From Desulfurococcaceae archaeon (GTDB lineage Archaea; Thermoproteota; Thermoprotei_A; Sulfolobales; Desulfurococcaceae), in the NCBI GenBank assembly GCA_028275705.1, contig JAPWUD010000016.1, forward strand, positions 1 through 33,092: DNA of 33,092 nt, written 5' to 3'. Below, piece after piece: positions 6,261-15,302 of this stretch. The stretch's first letter is position 1; the number at the start of each line of letters is the position of its first letter. The notes beneath the pieces were generated by a model that was given only the letters and a program-made list of their open reading frames with translations, made no database searches and had not been told where the DNA came from. Position numbers and translations under genes: made by a program.

Positions 6261-8666
6261 GTGAGTAGACCCAACTATGTTGAAATAGTTGAATCTATAT
6301 TCCACAAGACTAAACACATTAAGACAAGTGAATTCAAGTATATTGGTAAAAAAGTTGTGAGATGGGATGCAATATCCAAGGTTGCTGGGAGACCCATATT
6401 TACAGCCGACTTATTCAACTTAGTGAAGAACCCTGTTTTCGTGTATAGTGTAAGGTCTAAGTATGCACACGCGAGGATCAAGAGTATAGACACCTCAGAT
6501 GCAGAGAGATATCCGGGTGTTATAAGAGTCTTCACATCGAGGGATGTACCGGGGATTAACGACATTGGATATGTAATACCAGATCAGCCAATGCTAGCAG
6601 ATAGGAAGGTAAGGTATATTGGCGATACAGTAGCACTAGTAGTGGCTGAGTCCCTTGAAAACGCTAGGGATGCAGGAGAATTGATTAGCGTAGACTACGA
6701 GCCACTACCCGTCTACCTAGACCCACTCCAAATAGTCGACTTTGAGACATTGCGGGAGAAGGAGCACGTGTTGATTCACGATGAGAGAGGTACAGACATA
6801 CTTACAAGGTATAGAATTAGAGTTGGAGATGTTGAGAAGGCATTTAAAGAGGCATCAGTGATCGTGGAGAACGTTTATAGTACACCTGCACAGGAGCATG
6901 CATACCTAGAACCCGAGGCAGCACTCGCTATCCCGGAGCCCGATGGTAGTGTAACAATATATGTTAAAACACAGTGCCCATTCGATGTTAGGAGGGCTGT
7001 GAGTAATGTACTTGGATTACCATACCACATGATCCGAGTGATAGCTCCAGCACTAGGTGGAGGATTCGGAGGAGCCGAGGACGTTGGAAACGAAGTTGCA
7101 GCTAAATCCGCACTAGTAGCCCTAGCGCTCAAGAGACCCGCTATAATTATCCACACGAGGGAGGAGTCTACAATATCCCATACAAAGAGACACGCGATGA
7201 AGGCGTACTATAGGCACGCCGCCGGTAGAGATGGTAGACTATTAGGGGTGGAAGCCCGCATAGTGCTAGATACCGGGGCATATGCCAGTCTAGGGCCATT
7301 TGTCGCTTGGAGGGCAACAGTCCACAGTACTGGACCATACAGAGTTGAAAACGCTAGAGTGGACCTTGTAAACGTATACACTAATAAAATACCAGCAGGT
7401 GCATTCAGAGGATTTGGCAATCCACAGGTACACTTCGCAGTAGAGAGGCAAATGGATCTACTAGCGGAGGAGCTTGGGTTAGACCCCGTTGAATTCAGGT
7501 TGAAGAATATATTGAGAAATGGTGATAGAACAGTTCATGGTCAACTACTAGACCACGGGGTCGGCTTAGAAGAAGCAATTAAGCGAGCGGTTGAACTAAG
7601 TAATTACTATGAGAAGAGGAAATTATACGAGTCAATGGATGGTGTAGTTAGAAGGGGTATTGGAGTAGCAGTAATGTATCATGGAAACAGCATTGGAGCT
7701 GAGGGTGCAGACTACTCAGCTGTCTCAATAATAATCAATAGAGATGGAAGTATAACATTTAGATCTGGAACAACGGATATGGGTCAGGGCTCGATCCAGA
7801 GCTTATTAAACATTGCCGGAGAAGTTCTCGGAGTACCACTAAGCTACTTCAAGGTTGAACTACCAGATACAGCGTCGGTACCTGACTCAGGCCCCACAGT
7901 AGCCTCTAGAGTTACTGTTATGACTGGTAATGCAACACTAGTCGCGGCTTATAAGTTGAGGCAGGGGCTTAATGCTCTAGCATCTGAAATGCTTGGCTGT
8001 AGAAGCCCTGATCAAGTGGTGATCGAGGCTCCAAGAGTATACTGCATTGACAAACCCGAGAAGTACATTACTTGGAGAGAGTTAATTGAGCAAGCATTCT
8101 GGAAGGGTATACCACTACAAGAGTATGGATACTTCAGGGCTCCTCCAGCTGAGTGGCATGATGAGACAGGCACTGGACAACCATACTTCACATATACCTT
8201 TGGCGCGATTGTAAGCGAAGTAGAAGTCGACTTAGAGACCGGTATTACTAGAGTACTGGGGGCGACAACAGTATATGACATTGGTAGAGTAATCAATAGA
8301 GTTGGAGCAGAACTACACGCTATAGGCGGGTACGTACAGGGAATGGGTTATGCGCTAACAGAAGACACGTACTACTCACCAGATGGAAAACTTCTGAATC
8401 CGAGTTTCTCAGCATATCACATACCCACAGTACTGGACATACCGGGTAAAATCAACGTAGACTTCGTAGAGGCGGGGTTTGTGAGGGGACCATTTGGTGC
8501 AAAGGGTCTTGGAGAGCCGTCAATAGTTGGGATAGCCCCGTCAATAGCGAACGCCATTGCCCATGCATTGAGGCAGAAGAGGGCAAAGTATGGAGTAAAT
8601 AAAATACCAGTAACGCCTGATTTTCTCTACGAGGTTATAAAGAAATACGAGTTAAAGAAACAATAG
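6261..8666 (+). CDS. Molybdenum hydroxylase, molybdopterin-binding large subunit (xanthine/aldehyde dehydrogenase type)
   Basis: 801 residues. The hammerhead domain begins near VRWDAISKVAGRPIFTADL. Cofactor-binding signatures follow: GGGFGG (266-271), GAFRGFGNPQ (from 380, including R383), MGQG (Q509), and the catalytic glutamate E752 in AKGLGEPS. The carbon monoxide dehydrogenase loop AYRCSFR is absent, so this is not CoxL. The substrate may be a purine, another N-heterocycle or an aldehyde. The arginine of FRGFG is shared by purine and aldehyde enzymes, so it does not decide. GTG 6261 has the full Shine-Dalgarno GGGTGATC across the preceding stop. No maturation gene (XdhC/MobA-like) is visible nearby. 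Confidence 0.92.
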   Translation: MSRPNYVEIVESIFHKTKHIKTSEFKYIGKKVVRWDAISKVAGRPIFTADLFNLVKNPVFVYSVRSKYAHARIKSIDTSDAERYPGVIRVFTSRDVPGINDIGYVIPDQPMLADRKVRYIGDTVALVVAESLENARDAGELISVDYEPLPVYLDPLQIVDFETLREKEHVLIHDERGTDILTRYRIRVGDVEKAFKEASVIVENVYSTPAQEHAYLEPEAALAIPEPDGSVTIYVKTQCPFDVRRAVSNVLGLPYHMIRVIAPALGGGFGGAEDVGNEVAAKSALVALALKRPAIIIHTREESTISHTKRHAMKAYYRHAAGRDGRLLGVEARIVLDTGAYASLGPFVAWRATVHSTGPYRVENARVDLVNVYTNKIPAGAFRGFGNPQVHFAVERQMDLLAEELGLDPVEFRLKNILRNGDRTVHGQLLDHGVGLEEAIKRAVELSNYYEKRKLYESMDGVVRRGIGVAVMYHGNSIGAEGADYSAVSIIINRDGSITFRSGTTDMGQGSIQSLLNIAGEVLGVPLSYFKVELPDTASVPDSGPTVASRVTVMTGNATLVAAYKLRQGLNALASEMLGCRSPDQVVIEAPRVYCIDKPEKYITWRELIEQAFWKGIPLQEYGYFRAPPAEWHDETGTGQPYFTYTFGAIVSEVEVDLETGITRVLGATTVYDIGRVINRVGAELHAIGGYVQGMGYALTEDTYYSPDGKLLNPSFSAYHIPTVLDIPGKINVDFVEAGFVRGPFGAKGLGEPSIVGIAPSIANAIAHALRQKRAKYGVNKIPVTPDFLYEVIKKYELKKQ

Positions 8667-8677
8667 TGTTTTAAATC

Positions 8678-10015
8678 CTAAACCTTTTCTTTTACTAATT
8701 CCCCTATATATACACCCCATCCGGGTTCTCCAACGAGCTCCCCTTTCTCAATTAATACCTTCCCACCGACGACTAGATGTAGTGGTGCACCATAGAATTC
8801 AAACCCCTCCCATGGGGTCCAATCTACTTTGTGGTGGTGATTTCTAGAGGAGATTAAGCGCTTTCTCCTAGTTTCAAGAATATACAGGTCTGCTCTAGAG
8901 CCAATAGCTAACTCTCCAATAAATGGATAAACTCCAAGTATCTTAGCGGGGTTTCTCGAGAAGACGTCTATGAATACTTCCAGGCTAATTCTCCCCGTTA
9001 AAACACCCATAGTATATAGGAATGGACCCATGATCTCGAGGTTTGGAATGCCACCCCAAGCACTCCAAGTATCAACATTCTTCATACTCCTCGGAGCTGG
9101 GGCATTATCACTCACGTATGCGTCTATTAAACCCTTGTTTAAGCCAATCCATAATTCCTCAATATCCTCCCTAGTCTTCAGTGTTGGTGCGAGCTTTAAG
9201 TAATTGCCATACCTCCTAGATTCCTCCCTGGTAAAGTACAAGTGGTGTGGGCAAACCTCACTAGTAATACTTACCTTGTTCTCTCTAAGCCACTTAATAG
9301 CGCTAAGCCCCATTCCACTAGATAAATGCGCTATGTGAACGCGTACTCCAACTTCGAGAGCATATAATCCAACTCTAAGTACTGCAGATGCCTCAGTCAA
9401 CCCTGTTCTACTAGAGTGGTACGCTACTACATCATTAATCCCTTTGTACTTTGACTCTCCATACGATATTAAATCATCATCTTCAGCGTGGAATATGGCA
9501 ATAGCATTATTCCTCTTTACTTCCTCTAATGCAGGTATTAATGAATCGTCTTCAATCTTAAATGGTCTACAAGTGAAGAATTTAAATGTCTTCACACCCA
9601 TTGATCTAAGCACGGAGATAGATCTGTAGTTTGATTTATTAATGAAGCCACCTGTAATACCGTAATTTACATAGGAGCGACTTCTAGCCTCACTTAACTT
9701 ACGCTCCACAATACTTGGATTATCAACGTATACTCTTAAAGGCATATCTATAATTGTTGTAAGGCCACCGTAAGCCCCTGCGAGAGATCCTGTACTCCAG
9801 TCCTCATTCTCCAAGTACTCTGGGTCGTACACATGGGCATGTAGATCTATACCACCAGGTATAATTAACTGACCCTCTCCATCGAGAACAACGTCTCCAG
9901 TATAATCTCTTCTCCCAATAGACGTGATCAATCCATTCTCAACAAGAATATTGCCCTCAAGTAGTGAACCCTGAATAGGGATCTTTACATTCCTAATGAC
10001 GAGAGATTCAACCAA
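8678..10015 (-). CDS. Dihydropyrimidinase / hydantoinase / allantoinase-like amidohydrolase
   Basis: Cyclic amidohydrolase of about 445 residues. Counting from GTG 10024, all binuclear-metal ligands are present at family spacing: H62 and H64 (LHAH), the carboxylated lysine K148 (TFKFF), H179 (FHAEDD), H233 (IAHLSS) and D306 (SDNAP). These enzymes open cyclic amides such as dihydropyrimidines, hydantoins or allantoin. SDNAP in place of the dihydroorotase TDHAP argues against a pyrimidine-synthesis role. TTG 10015 is preferred because AGGTGA (10021-10026) ends 5 nt ahead of it; GTG 10024 lies inside that site. A TATA box near 10060-10072 supports a start point near 10041. It converges with the Mo-hydroxylase operon, 11 nt apart. 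Confidence 0.88.
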   Translation of the reverse strand: MVESLVIRNVKIPIQGSLLEGNILVENGLITSIGRRDYTGDVVLDGEGQLIIPGGIDLHAHVYDPEYLENEDWSTGSLAGAYGGLTTIIDMPLRVYVDNPSIVERKLSEARSRSYVNYGITGGFINKSNYRSISVLRSMGVKTFKFFTCRPFKIEDDSLIPALEEVKRNNAIAIFHAEDDDLISYGESKYKGINDVVAYHSSRTGLTEASAVLRVGLYALEVGVRVHIAHLSSGMGLSAIKWLRENKVSITSEVCPHHLYFTREESRRYGNYLKLAPTLKTREDIEELWIGLNKGLIDAYVSDNAPAPRSMKNVDTWSAWGGIPNLEIMGPFLYTMGVLTGRISLEVFIDVFSRNPAKILGVYPFIGELAIGSRADLYILETRRKRLISSRNHHHKVDWTPWEGFEFYGAPLHLVVGGKVLIEKGELVGEPGWGVYIGELVKEKV

Positions 10016-10197
10016 GTCACTCACCTAGAATAATCTGTATGTGATGAAAATATAACATTGATTTATTTATATCAGCGATCGAAGACTTCTTCATGCGATC
10101 AGACAAACCCCGCCATCATCACACTTCTACTAGTACTTTTCATTATATGGGGTCTATTAAAAGTATATTCGTGTCACCATGGTGTTTATTAAAAACG

Positions 10198-10458
10198 GTG
10201 GCAGGAGTGACTACAGTAAGAATACCTGATTTCCCCTTGGTGCTCGAAAAGAGCAAAGAATGTGCTAGCTCATTGAAATTAGAGTATAAAGAACTATGGA
10301 TTACTCCTTTAAGAACAGGCTATAGAGTAGAGCTTCTTCCACCGCCAAATAATAAATCCATAGCTAGCTTCTCGGAGTGCCTTTCGAGGACTTTGGGTGG
10401 AAGGGTGAGCTTTAGGGTCTCAAGTGGTGTGGTAGCAGTGTATATAGAGTGGTACTAG
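10198..10458 (+). CDS. Small protein of unknown function (about 86 aa)
   Basis: No family recognised. The reading frame is open back to 10093, but the N-terminal stretch is low-complexity and the TATA-like CTATTAAAAG near 10153-10162 would place the transcript start near 10186. I therefore choose GTG 10198, with GTG 10207 also possible. The protein has predicted alternating beta strands with one helix (FPLVLEKSKECASSLKL) and ends in hydrophobic VVAVYIEWY. Size and strand pattern are loosely like Pcc1-type KEOPS subunits, but no residue motif supports that. It stands alone on the + strand, 67 nt before the CBS gene. Confidence 0.5.
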   Translation: MAGVTTVRIPDFPLVLEKSKECASSLKLEYKELWITPLRTGYRVELLPPPNNKSIASFSECLSRTLGGRVSFRVSSGVVAVYIEWY

Positions 10459-10524
10459 AAGCTATGTGTTTTAAACTCACCTCTTATTTCTATAGTAAAG
10501 AATTAAATTCTCCTATGAGTAGCT

Positions 10525-11484
10525 ATGTACATGGTGGTGTTGTTGAAGTATATGCCTAAATCTCGTCCTCTACGCCAGGAGCATTATAGATGGATGAGGG
10601 AGGGTACTCCTAACTTTAATGATCACGTATTTAGGCATATCAAGGAACTAGAGTTTATTGCACGCAAAGAGGTTAAGTGGGTTCTACCGTCTACTCCTAT
10701 CATAAGGGCTCTTGAAGAGATGTATCGTTCATATAGAAGCTTAGTAGTACTAAATACAAGTGGTTTATTCACGGGTCTTCTCACAACAATGAAGATTGTC
10801 AACTACCTAGGTGGGGGTGACTTATTCCAGATCGTTGAGAAAAGGCATGGATACAACTTATTCAATGCGCTGAGCAAAGAGCCTGTAGAGTCGATCATGG
10901 AGAAAAACCCCATTACAGTATATGTAGATGAAGGAATAAAAGAAACCCTCAGCAGAATGGTCATTTATGGTGCTGGAATAATACCAGTTCTAGAGAGAGA
11001 TGGCAGAGTTATCGGTGTAATCACGGAACACGACTTAGTTAAGTACTTATCTGGACTAGCCTCAATAGGGGTAAAAATACGCGATGTAATGTCCTCACCC
11101 GTTATCACAGTAAATGAAGATGCCTCTCTCAAGGAGGCTATGGAGACAATGGTACGTTATGGATTTAGGAGAACACCCGTTGTATCAAGTGATGGGGCAG
11201 TGGTTGGTTTAATAACAGCCGTTGATGTAGTTAGAGGCTTCGGTAGTCATAAATTAATCGAGAGAGCGGTGGGAGGGGATATTAGAGAGGTTTTGTCAAT
11301 GCCTGTCGCTGATTTAATGGTTAGAGATGTAGCAGTAGTACATGAAGAAGACGACTTAGTTGAAGCCGTTAATACAATGTTGTCTAGGAATATAAGCTCT
11401 GTTCTTGTGGTTGATGAAGAGGGGGTTTTAAGGGGTATAGTTACTGAAAGAGATGTTTTATACGCTATATTAGCACCAAAGTAG
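10525..11484 (+). CDS. Four-CBS-domain protein
   Basis: 319 residues made almost entirely of four CBS modules at roughly 50-98, 122-176, 186-240 and 262-316. The last three show the typical IPVLxxDGxxxGxITEHD-like pattern. CBS pairs bind adenine nucleotides or SAM and usually act as energy or ligand sensors. No catalytic or DNA-binding domain is attached, so it would act through a partner or as a free sensor. ATG 10525, 10531 and 10552 are all possible starts; none has a convincing Shine-Dalgarno, and an AATTAAATT TATA-like box at 10501-10509 would give a nearly leaderless mRNA. A T-rich terminator-like run follows at 11492. Confidence 0.85.
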   Translation: MYMVVLLKYMPKSRPLRQEHYRWMREGTPNFNDHVFRHIKELEFIARKEVKWVLPSTPIIRALEEMYRSYRSLVVLNTSGLFTGLLTTMKIVNYLGGGDLFQIVEKRHGYNLFNALSKEPVESIMEKNPITVYVDEGIKETLSRMVIYGAGIIPVLERDGRVIGVITEHDLVKYLSGLASIGVKIRDVMSSPVITVNEDASLKEAMETMVRYGFRRTPVVSSDGAVVGLITAVDVVRGFGSHKLIERAVGGDIREVLSMPVADLMVRDVAVVHEEDDLVEAVNTMLSRNISSVLVVDEEGVLRGIVTERDVLYAILAPK

Positions 11485-11491
11485 AAAGTAA

Positions 11492-11500
11492 CTTGTTTTT
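11492..11500 (+). terminator. CTTGTTTTT after the CBS gene
   Basis: CTTGTTTTT lies 8 nt after the stop codon. The same 8-9 base string also follows the stops at 12048 and 32694. Oligo-T runs terminate archaeal RNA polymerase; no hairpin is needed and none is seen here. Confidence 0.4.
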
Positions 11501-11535
11501 AGGGTTTAACCCGCTTTATACAATTGGTTTTGCTT

Positions 11536-12048
11536 ATGGAGATTGAGCCCAGATTTATTGTTGACAATATGCTTGGAACGGTTGCACGATGGCTTAGAAT
11601 ACTTGGATATGATACCGTGTATGATGATAAAGCAGAAGACTGGATGATCCTTAGAAGGGCCCAATTAGAGTCGAGGATAATTATTACGAGGGATAGGGGC
11701 CTTCACAATAAGGCATTGAAAAATGGGCTTAGAAGCATTCTCCTATGGGAGGACGATATGGCTGAGCGCTTAGCACATATTGGATTAATCGCTGGTATTA
11801 GGTTATCCGTGGATTTAGAGAGAACTAGGTGCCCGCTTGACAATACACGTTTGGTTAAAGTGTTGGATAAGAGAGAGGTTAAAGGCAAAGTCCCGCCTAG
11901 AGTATACGAGTTACATGAGGACTTCTGGAAGTGCACAGTGTGTGGTAAAGTATACTGGATTGGCAGACATTGGAGGCTCATAGAGAAAATCCTTGAAGAA
12001 GCGAGGAGGAAGCTAGAACAATATAGAGCGAGAACTAGTATTAAATAA
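11536..12048 (+). CDS. Mut7-C-type RNase domain protein (DUF82)
   Basis: 170 residues from ATG 11536. The N-terminal PIN-like fold shows [20 protein letters not shown] and, further on, IITRDRGL, which carry the acidic and basic residues typical of Mut7-C. The C-terminal part is the family zinc ribbon with CTVCGKVYW. The first knuckle reads CPLDN where CPxCN is usual, so one of four cysteines is missing. Mut7-C proteins are predicted RNases related to toxin nucleases; cellular targets are unknown in archaea. TTG 11524 would add four residues with no clear ribosome site. It lies 31 nt ahead of the AMMECR1 gene in the same direction. Confidence 0.82.
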   Translation: MEIEPRFIVDNMLGTVARWLRILGYDTVYDDKAEDWMILRRAQLESRIIITRDRGLHNKALKNGLRSILLWEDDMAERLAHIGLIAGIRLSVDLERTRCPLDNTRLVKVLDKREVKGKVPPRVYELHEDFWKCTVCGKVYWIGRHWRLIEKILEEARRKLEQYRARTSIK

Positions 12049-12050
12049 AG

Positions 12051-12058
12051 CTTGTTTT
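12051..12058 (+). terminator. CTTGTTTT after the Mut7-C gene
   Basis: CTTGTTTT begins 2 nt after the stop codon and matches the string after the CBS and S-adenosylmethionine synthetase genes. If it terminates transcription, the AMMECR1 gene at 12080 would need its own promoter. Confidence 0.35.
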
Positions 12059-12079
12059 ATAAATTTGAAAGGGGTTTTT

Positions 12080-12745
12080 ATGGACTATATTCACCCGTCG
12101 GAATTAACACTTGAAGATGGAGTCTATCTCGTGAAATTAGCTAGGCAGGCAATAGAAAAATACCTTAAAACTAGTGAGAGATTGAAGCCCGTAGATGTAT
12201 CAAACCCCAAGCTACTTAAAAAGGGAATGACTTTTACAACTCTCGAAACAATAGATTTTGAGACTAATAGAACTAGCTTAAGGGGGTGCATTGGCTTTCT
12301 CACACCATTGTATAGCCTAGTGGAATCTGTAATAGAGTCAGCAATAGAAGCCGCTGTAAATGATCCACGCTTCCCACCTGTTAAAGATTGGGAGCTAGAC
12401 CACATATTGATAGAAGTCTCTGTATTGTCGATACCTATGGAGTTCAAGGTTAAAAATAGGTGGGAGCTCCCCAGGCAAGTTGTTATAGGTAAACATGGAT
12501 TAGTGGTTGAGAAGGGTTGGTTTAAAGGGACTCTACTACCTGTTGTCCCTGTTGAGTACTGCTGGGATGAAGAGACATTCCTAGCTGAGACTTGTCTAAA
12601 AGCTGGTTTAAACCCCGATTGCTGGCTCGATCCCTCGGTGAGGATTTACTACTATGAGGGTAGAGCATTTAAAGAGTTAAAGCCTAGGGGTAGCGTTGTT
12701 GATAGAGACTTGAACAAGGAGTACAGAGAGATTTGTAGAGTCTAG
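12080..12745 (+). CDS. AMMECR1-domain protein
   Basis: 221 residues covering one complete AMMECR1 domain. The invariant LRGCIG motif is at 67-72, followed by the helix region [16 protein letters not shown] and the C-terminal segment with [22 protein letters not shown]. The family is conserved from archaea to humans and its biochemical role is unsettled; in some genomes it is fused or adjacent to radical-SAM and MEMO proteins. ATG 12080 has GGGG 5 nt ahead. The next gene, NAD synthetase, begins 20 nt after its stop, so the two may be co-transcribed. Confidence 0.9.
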   Translation: MDYIHPSELTLEDGVYLVKLARQAIEKYLKTSERLKPVDVSNPKLLKKGMTFTTLETIDFETNRTSLRGCIGFLTPLYSLVESVIESAIEAAVNDPRFPPVKDWELDHILIEVSVLSIPMEFKVKNRWELPRQVVIGKHGLVVEKGWFKGTLLPVVPVEYCWDEETFLAETCLKAGLNPDCWLDPSVRIYYYEGRAFKELKPRGSVVDRDLNKEYREICRV

Positions 12746-12765
12746 CCTCAACCAGGGAGTTGAGC

Positions 12766-13596
12766 TTGAGCAGTATTTCCTTGAGAGATATTGCTAGGAT
12801 TGACTACCAGGAGGTTATTAAAAGCATAGGTGTATATGTAGAGGGGTTTGTGGAGGAGAGCGGTGTAGATAAATTTGTGCTTGGTTTAAGCGGTGGAGTT
12901 GACTCGACTACACTGTTATATCTATTATCAAGGCTGGTCGAGAGCGACAAAATAATCGGGTTGATCATGCCGGATACAAGGACTACTCCTATTGAGGATG
13001 TTGAGGACGCTGTGAGAATAGCTAAGAATCTCGGTGTTAAGTACTATGTTATTCCAATAGATACTATTGTGGATTCATATGGTGTAGCACCCTTCTACGA
13101 TCCACTCGAGAAACTAGCTACTGGAAATTTAAGAGCAAGAGTAAGGGCTAATCTCTTATACTATTACGCGAATAAATATAGAGCCCTAGTAGTTGGTTCT
13201 AGTGATAGAAGTGAGCTGCTAATAGGGTATTTCACTAAGTATGGTGATGGGGCTGCAGACCTCTACCCTATATCATCCCTCTATAAAACCCAAGTGAAAG
13301 AGCTTGCCAAGTATCTTGGTGTACCAGGGGATATAATACGTAAGCCAAGCGCTCCGAGACTTTGGAAAAACCACACTGTTGAGGGAGAGCTTGGATTAAA
13401 TTATGAAACCATAGACCTCGCGTTATACGCATTGTTCGATCTAAATCTCAGTATAGAAGAGGCTGCAAAAGCTACAGGTCTACCGGTGGGGGTTATAGAT
13501 AGAGTACTAAAAATGCATAGATCTACAAGGCATAAGAGAATAGGCTTGAAAACACCTGTTCTACCATGGCTCCCACAGGCTATTAAAGAGATCTAA
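12766..13596 (+). CDS. nadE: NAD+ synthetase, ammonia-dependent
   Basis: 276 residues. The ATP-pyrophosphatase P-loop SGGVDS is at 42-47. GSSDRSELLIGYFTKYGDGAADLYP carries the deamido-NAD and second-substrate motif, and LYKTQVKELAKYLGVP follows. There is no nitrilase-like glutaminase domain, so the enzyme should use free ammonia to amidate deamido-NAD+. TTG 12766 is chosen over TTG 12760 because GGAG at 12756-12759 then has a 6-nt spacer. Its last 14 nt overlap the convergent unknown gene. Confidence 0.93.
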   Translation: MSSISLRDIARIDYQEVIKSIGVYVEGFVEESGVDKFVLGLSGGVDSTTLLYLLSRLVESDKIIGLIMPDTRTTPIEDVEDAVRIAKNLGVKYYVIPIDTIVDSYGVAPFYDPLEKLATGNLRARVRANLLYYYANKYRALVVGSSDRSELLIGYFTKYGDGAADLYPISSLYKTQVKELAKYLGVPGDIIRKPSAPRLWKNHTVEGELGLNYETIDLALYALFDLNLSIEEAAKATGLPVGVIDRVLKMHRSTRHKRIGLKTPVLPWLPQAIKEI

Positions 13597-14011
13597 GCTT
13601 GACTTCTAGGTGGAAAGGCGTCTCGCTGAATAATATGTGATCGGGGTTATAGTATATAACCAACCTCCTTGGGGAAAACGTTGCCATTATTGATAATGGG
13701 TAGTTCTCAATTCTGATAAGGATCTCCGAGATCTCCCACTTCTTAACCGGAGTACGTGCAATAACCCCTCTCCTAGATTCAGTTAATTCTAAATTCATGG
13801 AGCCGGGTTTTGCCCCATCTCCATTGATGAAGAGCATTCCAGTTGGTTCATAGAAGGTCTCAAGAGGTTCTTGAATTGTGATTACTCCTTTCAAGCCTTG
13901 AGCCTTGTTGAAGAGCAAGTAGCCAGTGCTAATTCCCCTAATATATAGCTCCATGGCAGTGTATACTTTGCCACTCACCTCTACGAGTGCGTCTTTTATT
14001 GAAACCAGCAT
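13583..14011 (-). CDS. Protein of unknown function (142 aa), mostly beta
   Basis: No family recognised. There is no signal peptide or membrane segment. The sequence is rich in alternating hydrophobic residues and suggests a beta-sandwich or barrel. Only one start is credible: ATG 14011 with AGGTG 7 nt ahead, and a TATA-like TATAAAATTA (opposite-strand 14066-14075 region) 50-60 nt upstream. It overlaps NAD synthetase tail-to-tail by 14 nt and follows the phosphomannomutase-like gene at 14091 on the same strand. It may belong to the sugar-nucleotide gene group by position alone. Confidence 0.65.
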   Translation of the reverse strand: MLVSIKDALVEVSGKVYTAMELYIRGISTGYLLFNKAQGLKGVITIQEPLETFYEPTGMLFINGDGAKPGSMNLELTESRRGVIARTPVKKWEISEILIRIENYPLSIMATFSPRRLVIYYNPDHILFSETPFHLEVKLRSL

Positions 14012-14090
14012 AGTTCTACACCTAGTTATATACAGCCCCGCTTACTTCAGCGTGTCCTCAGCACTTTTTAATTTTATAGAGGTATCGGGC

Positions 14091-15302
14091 TTATGAAGCT
14101 TCGGGGATTTTATCTGTGATTTTTATAAATCCATCTATTTCGGGGTTATATATGAGAGAGTATAGTGTACTTCCAATAGTAAACCTACAGCCCCATGGTG
14201 TTGGCTCAGTTTTCTCACTACATATTCTTAGAGCTGTGGCTGCATCTATAAATTCACAGACCATTTGATCTCTTGTTGCCGATACATCTTGTAATAACTT
14301 ACTGCCCTTCTCTGAGAATGCTTCGAGTACTTGTACAAATGCCGTTATAGCGTCATATCCTAGACTGAAAATAGGCGTTATAAACTCGCCTCTCGAATTC
14401 ATCGATATGGTAGGTCTCTCTCTTCTAGTGTCTAGGAGGAATTTCTCCTCGTCATTGAACACTCTTACTCTATAACCGTTTTTCTCGAGGTGTTCAATAA
14501 TAGTCCTCGATACAGGGTTTAACACATTTACTTTTACCCCAGGCGTATACTTCTCTAATACAAGTTGAAGCACTTCTTCCGGGAGTAGAAAGCCGGCGCG
14601 CTCGATCGCTACTGTGATTGAGGATCCCTCGGGGCTAACCAATACCCCAATATCCGATTCCACAGCTTTTCTAACCCTCCACACTCTCTTCATTAGATTG
14701 ATCATAGGGTACGATGGGAAATCCACCCCTCCTATAATTACCTGGTTGAAGTTTAAACCGCGCGCGGTTTCTAGAAAAATAGTTTCTAGGGGCTCATAGT
14801 CTGGTGCTGTGACTATACTTGGTTTTTTAGAGGATATCAAGTCTCCACGTACAAAAGATGAGATTGCAGCACTGTAAAGCTTATGCATGTATTCAGCGTA
14901 GTAGACCCAGCCTACTTCGCGTGGTTCTTTGATTTCTCCACTTATATAGTCTAGTAATTGGTTTAACTCACTACCTACCAGCTCGTAGCCCGGTGAGGAG
15001 AAAATTCTAATGTAAACCCCACTTAGTGCAGGATCTAATGAGACCATAAATCCCATTTTTGCACCAAACCTCTTTATTGCAAACGCTATCTCTCCTGTTG
15101 TTGACTCGTGGAAGTCCATGACGTCTGCTCCAGCAGACATTACGCCCGCGCTAATCGCCCTCTTGAGCATTCTTGATACTCTAAACGCGTCTCTTCCACT
15201 AATAACTAAGTTTTTCTCACCTACTATTTTACCAATCGCATATCCGATTCTCGCTGCTTTCTCAATTGTTATATCTCTATATGCTTTACCCTTCAACCTC
15301 AT
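14091..15302 (-). CDS. Phosphomannomutase/phosphoglucomutase-like protein, catalytic motifs lost
   Basis: 403 residues with the overall alpha-D-phosphohexomutase pattern: an N-terminal LVISGRDAFRVSRML segment like the family's GRDtR start, and a mid-protein GEFITPIFSLGYDAITA segment like the GExSGH-following region. The active-site phosphoserine loop (TASHNP in the family) is replaced by MVSLDPALSG at 86-95. The metal loop DGDGDR is replaced near 222-228 by VSPEGSS, and GExSGH and the C-terminal phosphate-binding RxSGTEP are not present. It is therefore very probably inactive. Its start overlaps the end of the nucleotidyltransferase by 17 nt, echoing fused NTase-PGM proteins in which the PGM-like part is regulatory. 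Confidence 0.72.
   Translation of the reverse strand: MRLKGKAYRDITIEKAARIGYAIGKIVGEKNLVISGRDAFRVSRMLKRAISAGVMSAGADVMDFHESTTGEIAFAIKRFGAKMGFMVSLDPALSGVYIRIFSSPGYELVGSELNQLLDYISGEIKEPREVGWVYYAEYMHKLYSAAISSFVRGDLISSKKPSIVTAPDYEPLETIFLETARGLNFNQVIIGGVDFPSYPMINLMKRVWRVRKAVESDIGVLVSPEGSSITVAIERAGFLLPEEVLQLVLEKYTPGVKVNVLNPVSRTIIEHLEKNGYRVRVFNDEEKFLLDTRRERPTISMNSRGEFITPIFSLGYDAITAFVQVLEAFSEKGSKLLQDVSATRDQMVCEFIDAATALRICSEKTEPTPWGCRFTIGSTLYSLIYNPEIDGFIKITDKIPEAS

Noticed and set aside
6261-8666. Carbon monoxide dehydrogenase large subunit (CoxL), suggested by the subunit order FAD-FeS-Mo
   Set aside because: The CoxL active-site loop AYRCSFR is absent, and the corresponding family region reads GAFRGFGNPQ, as in xanthine and aldehyde dehydrogenases.
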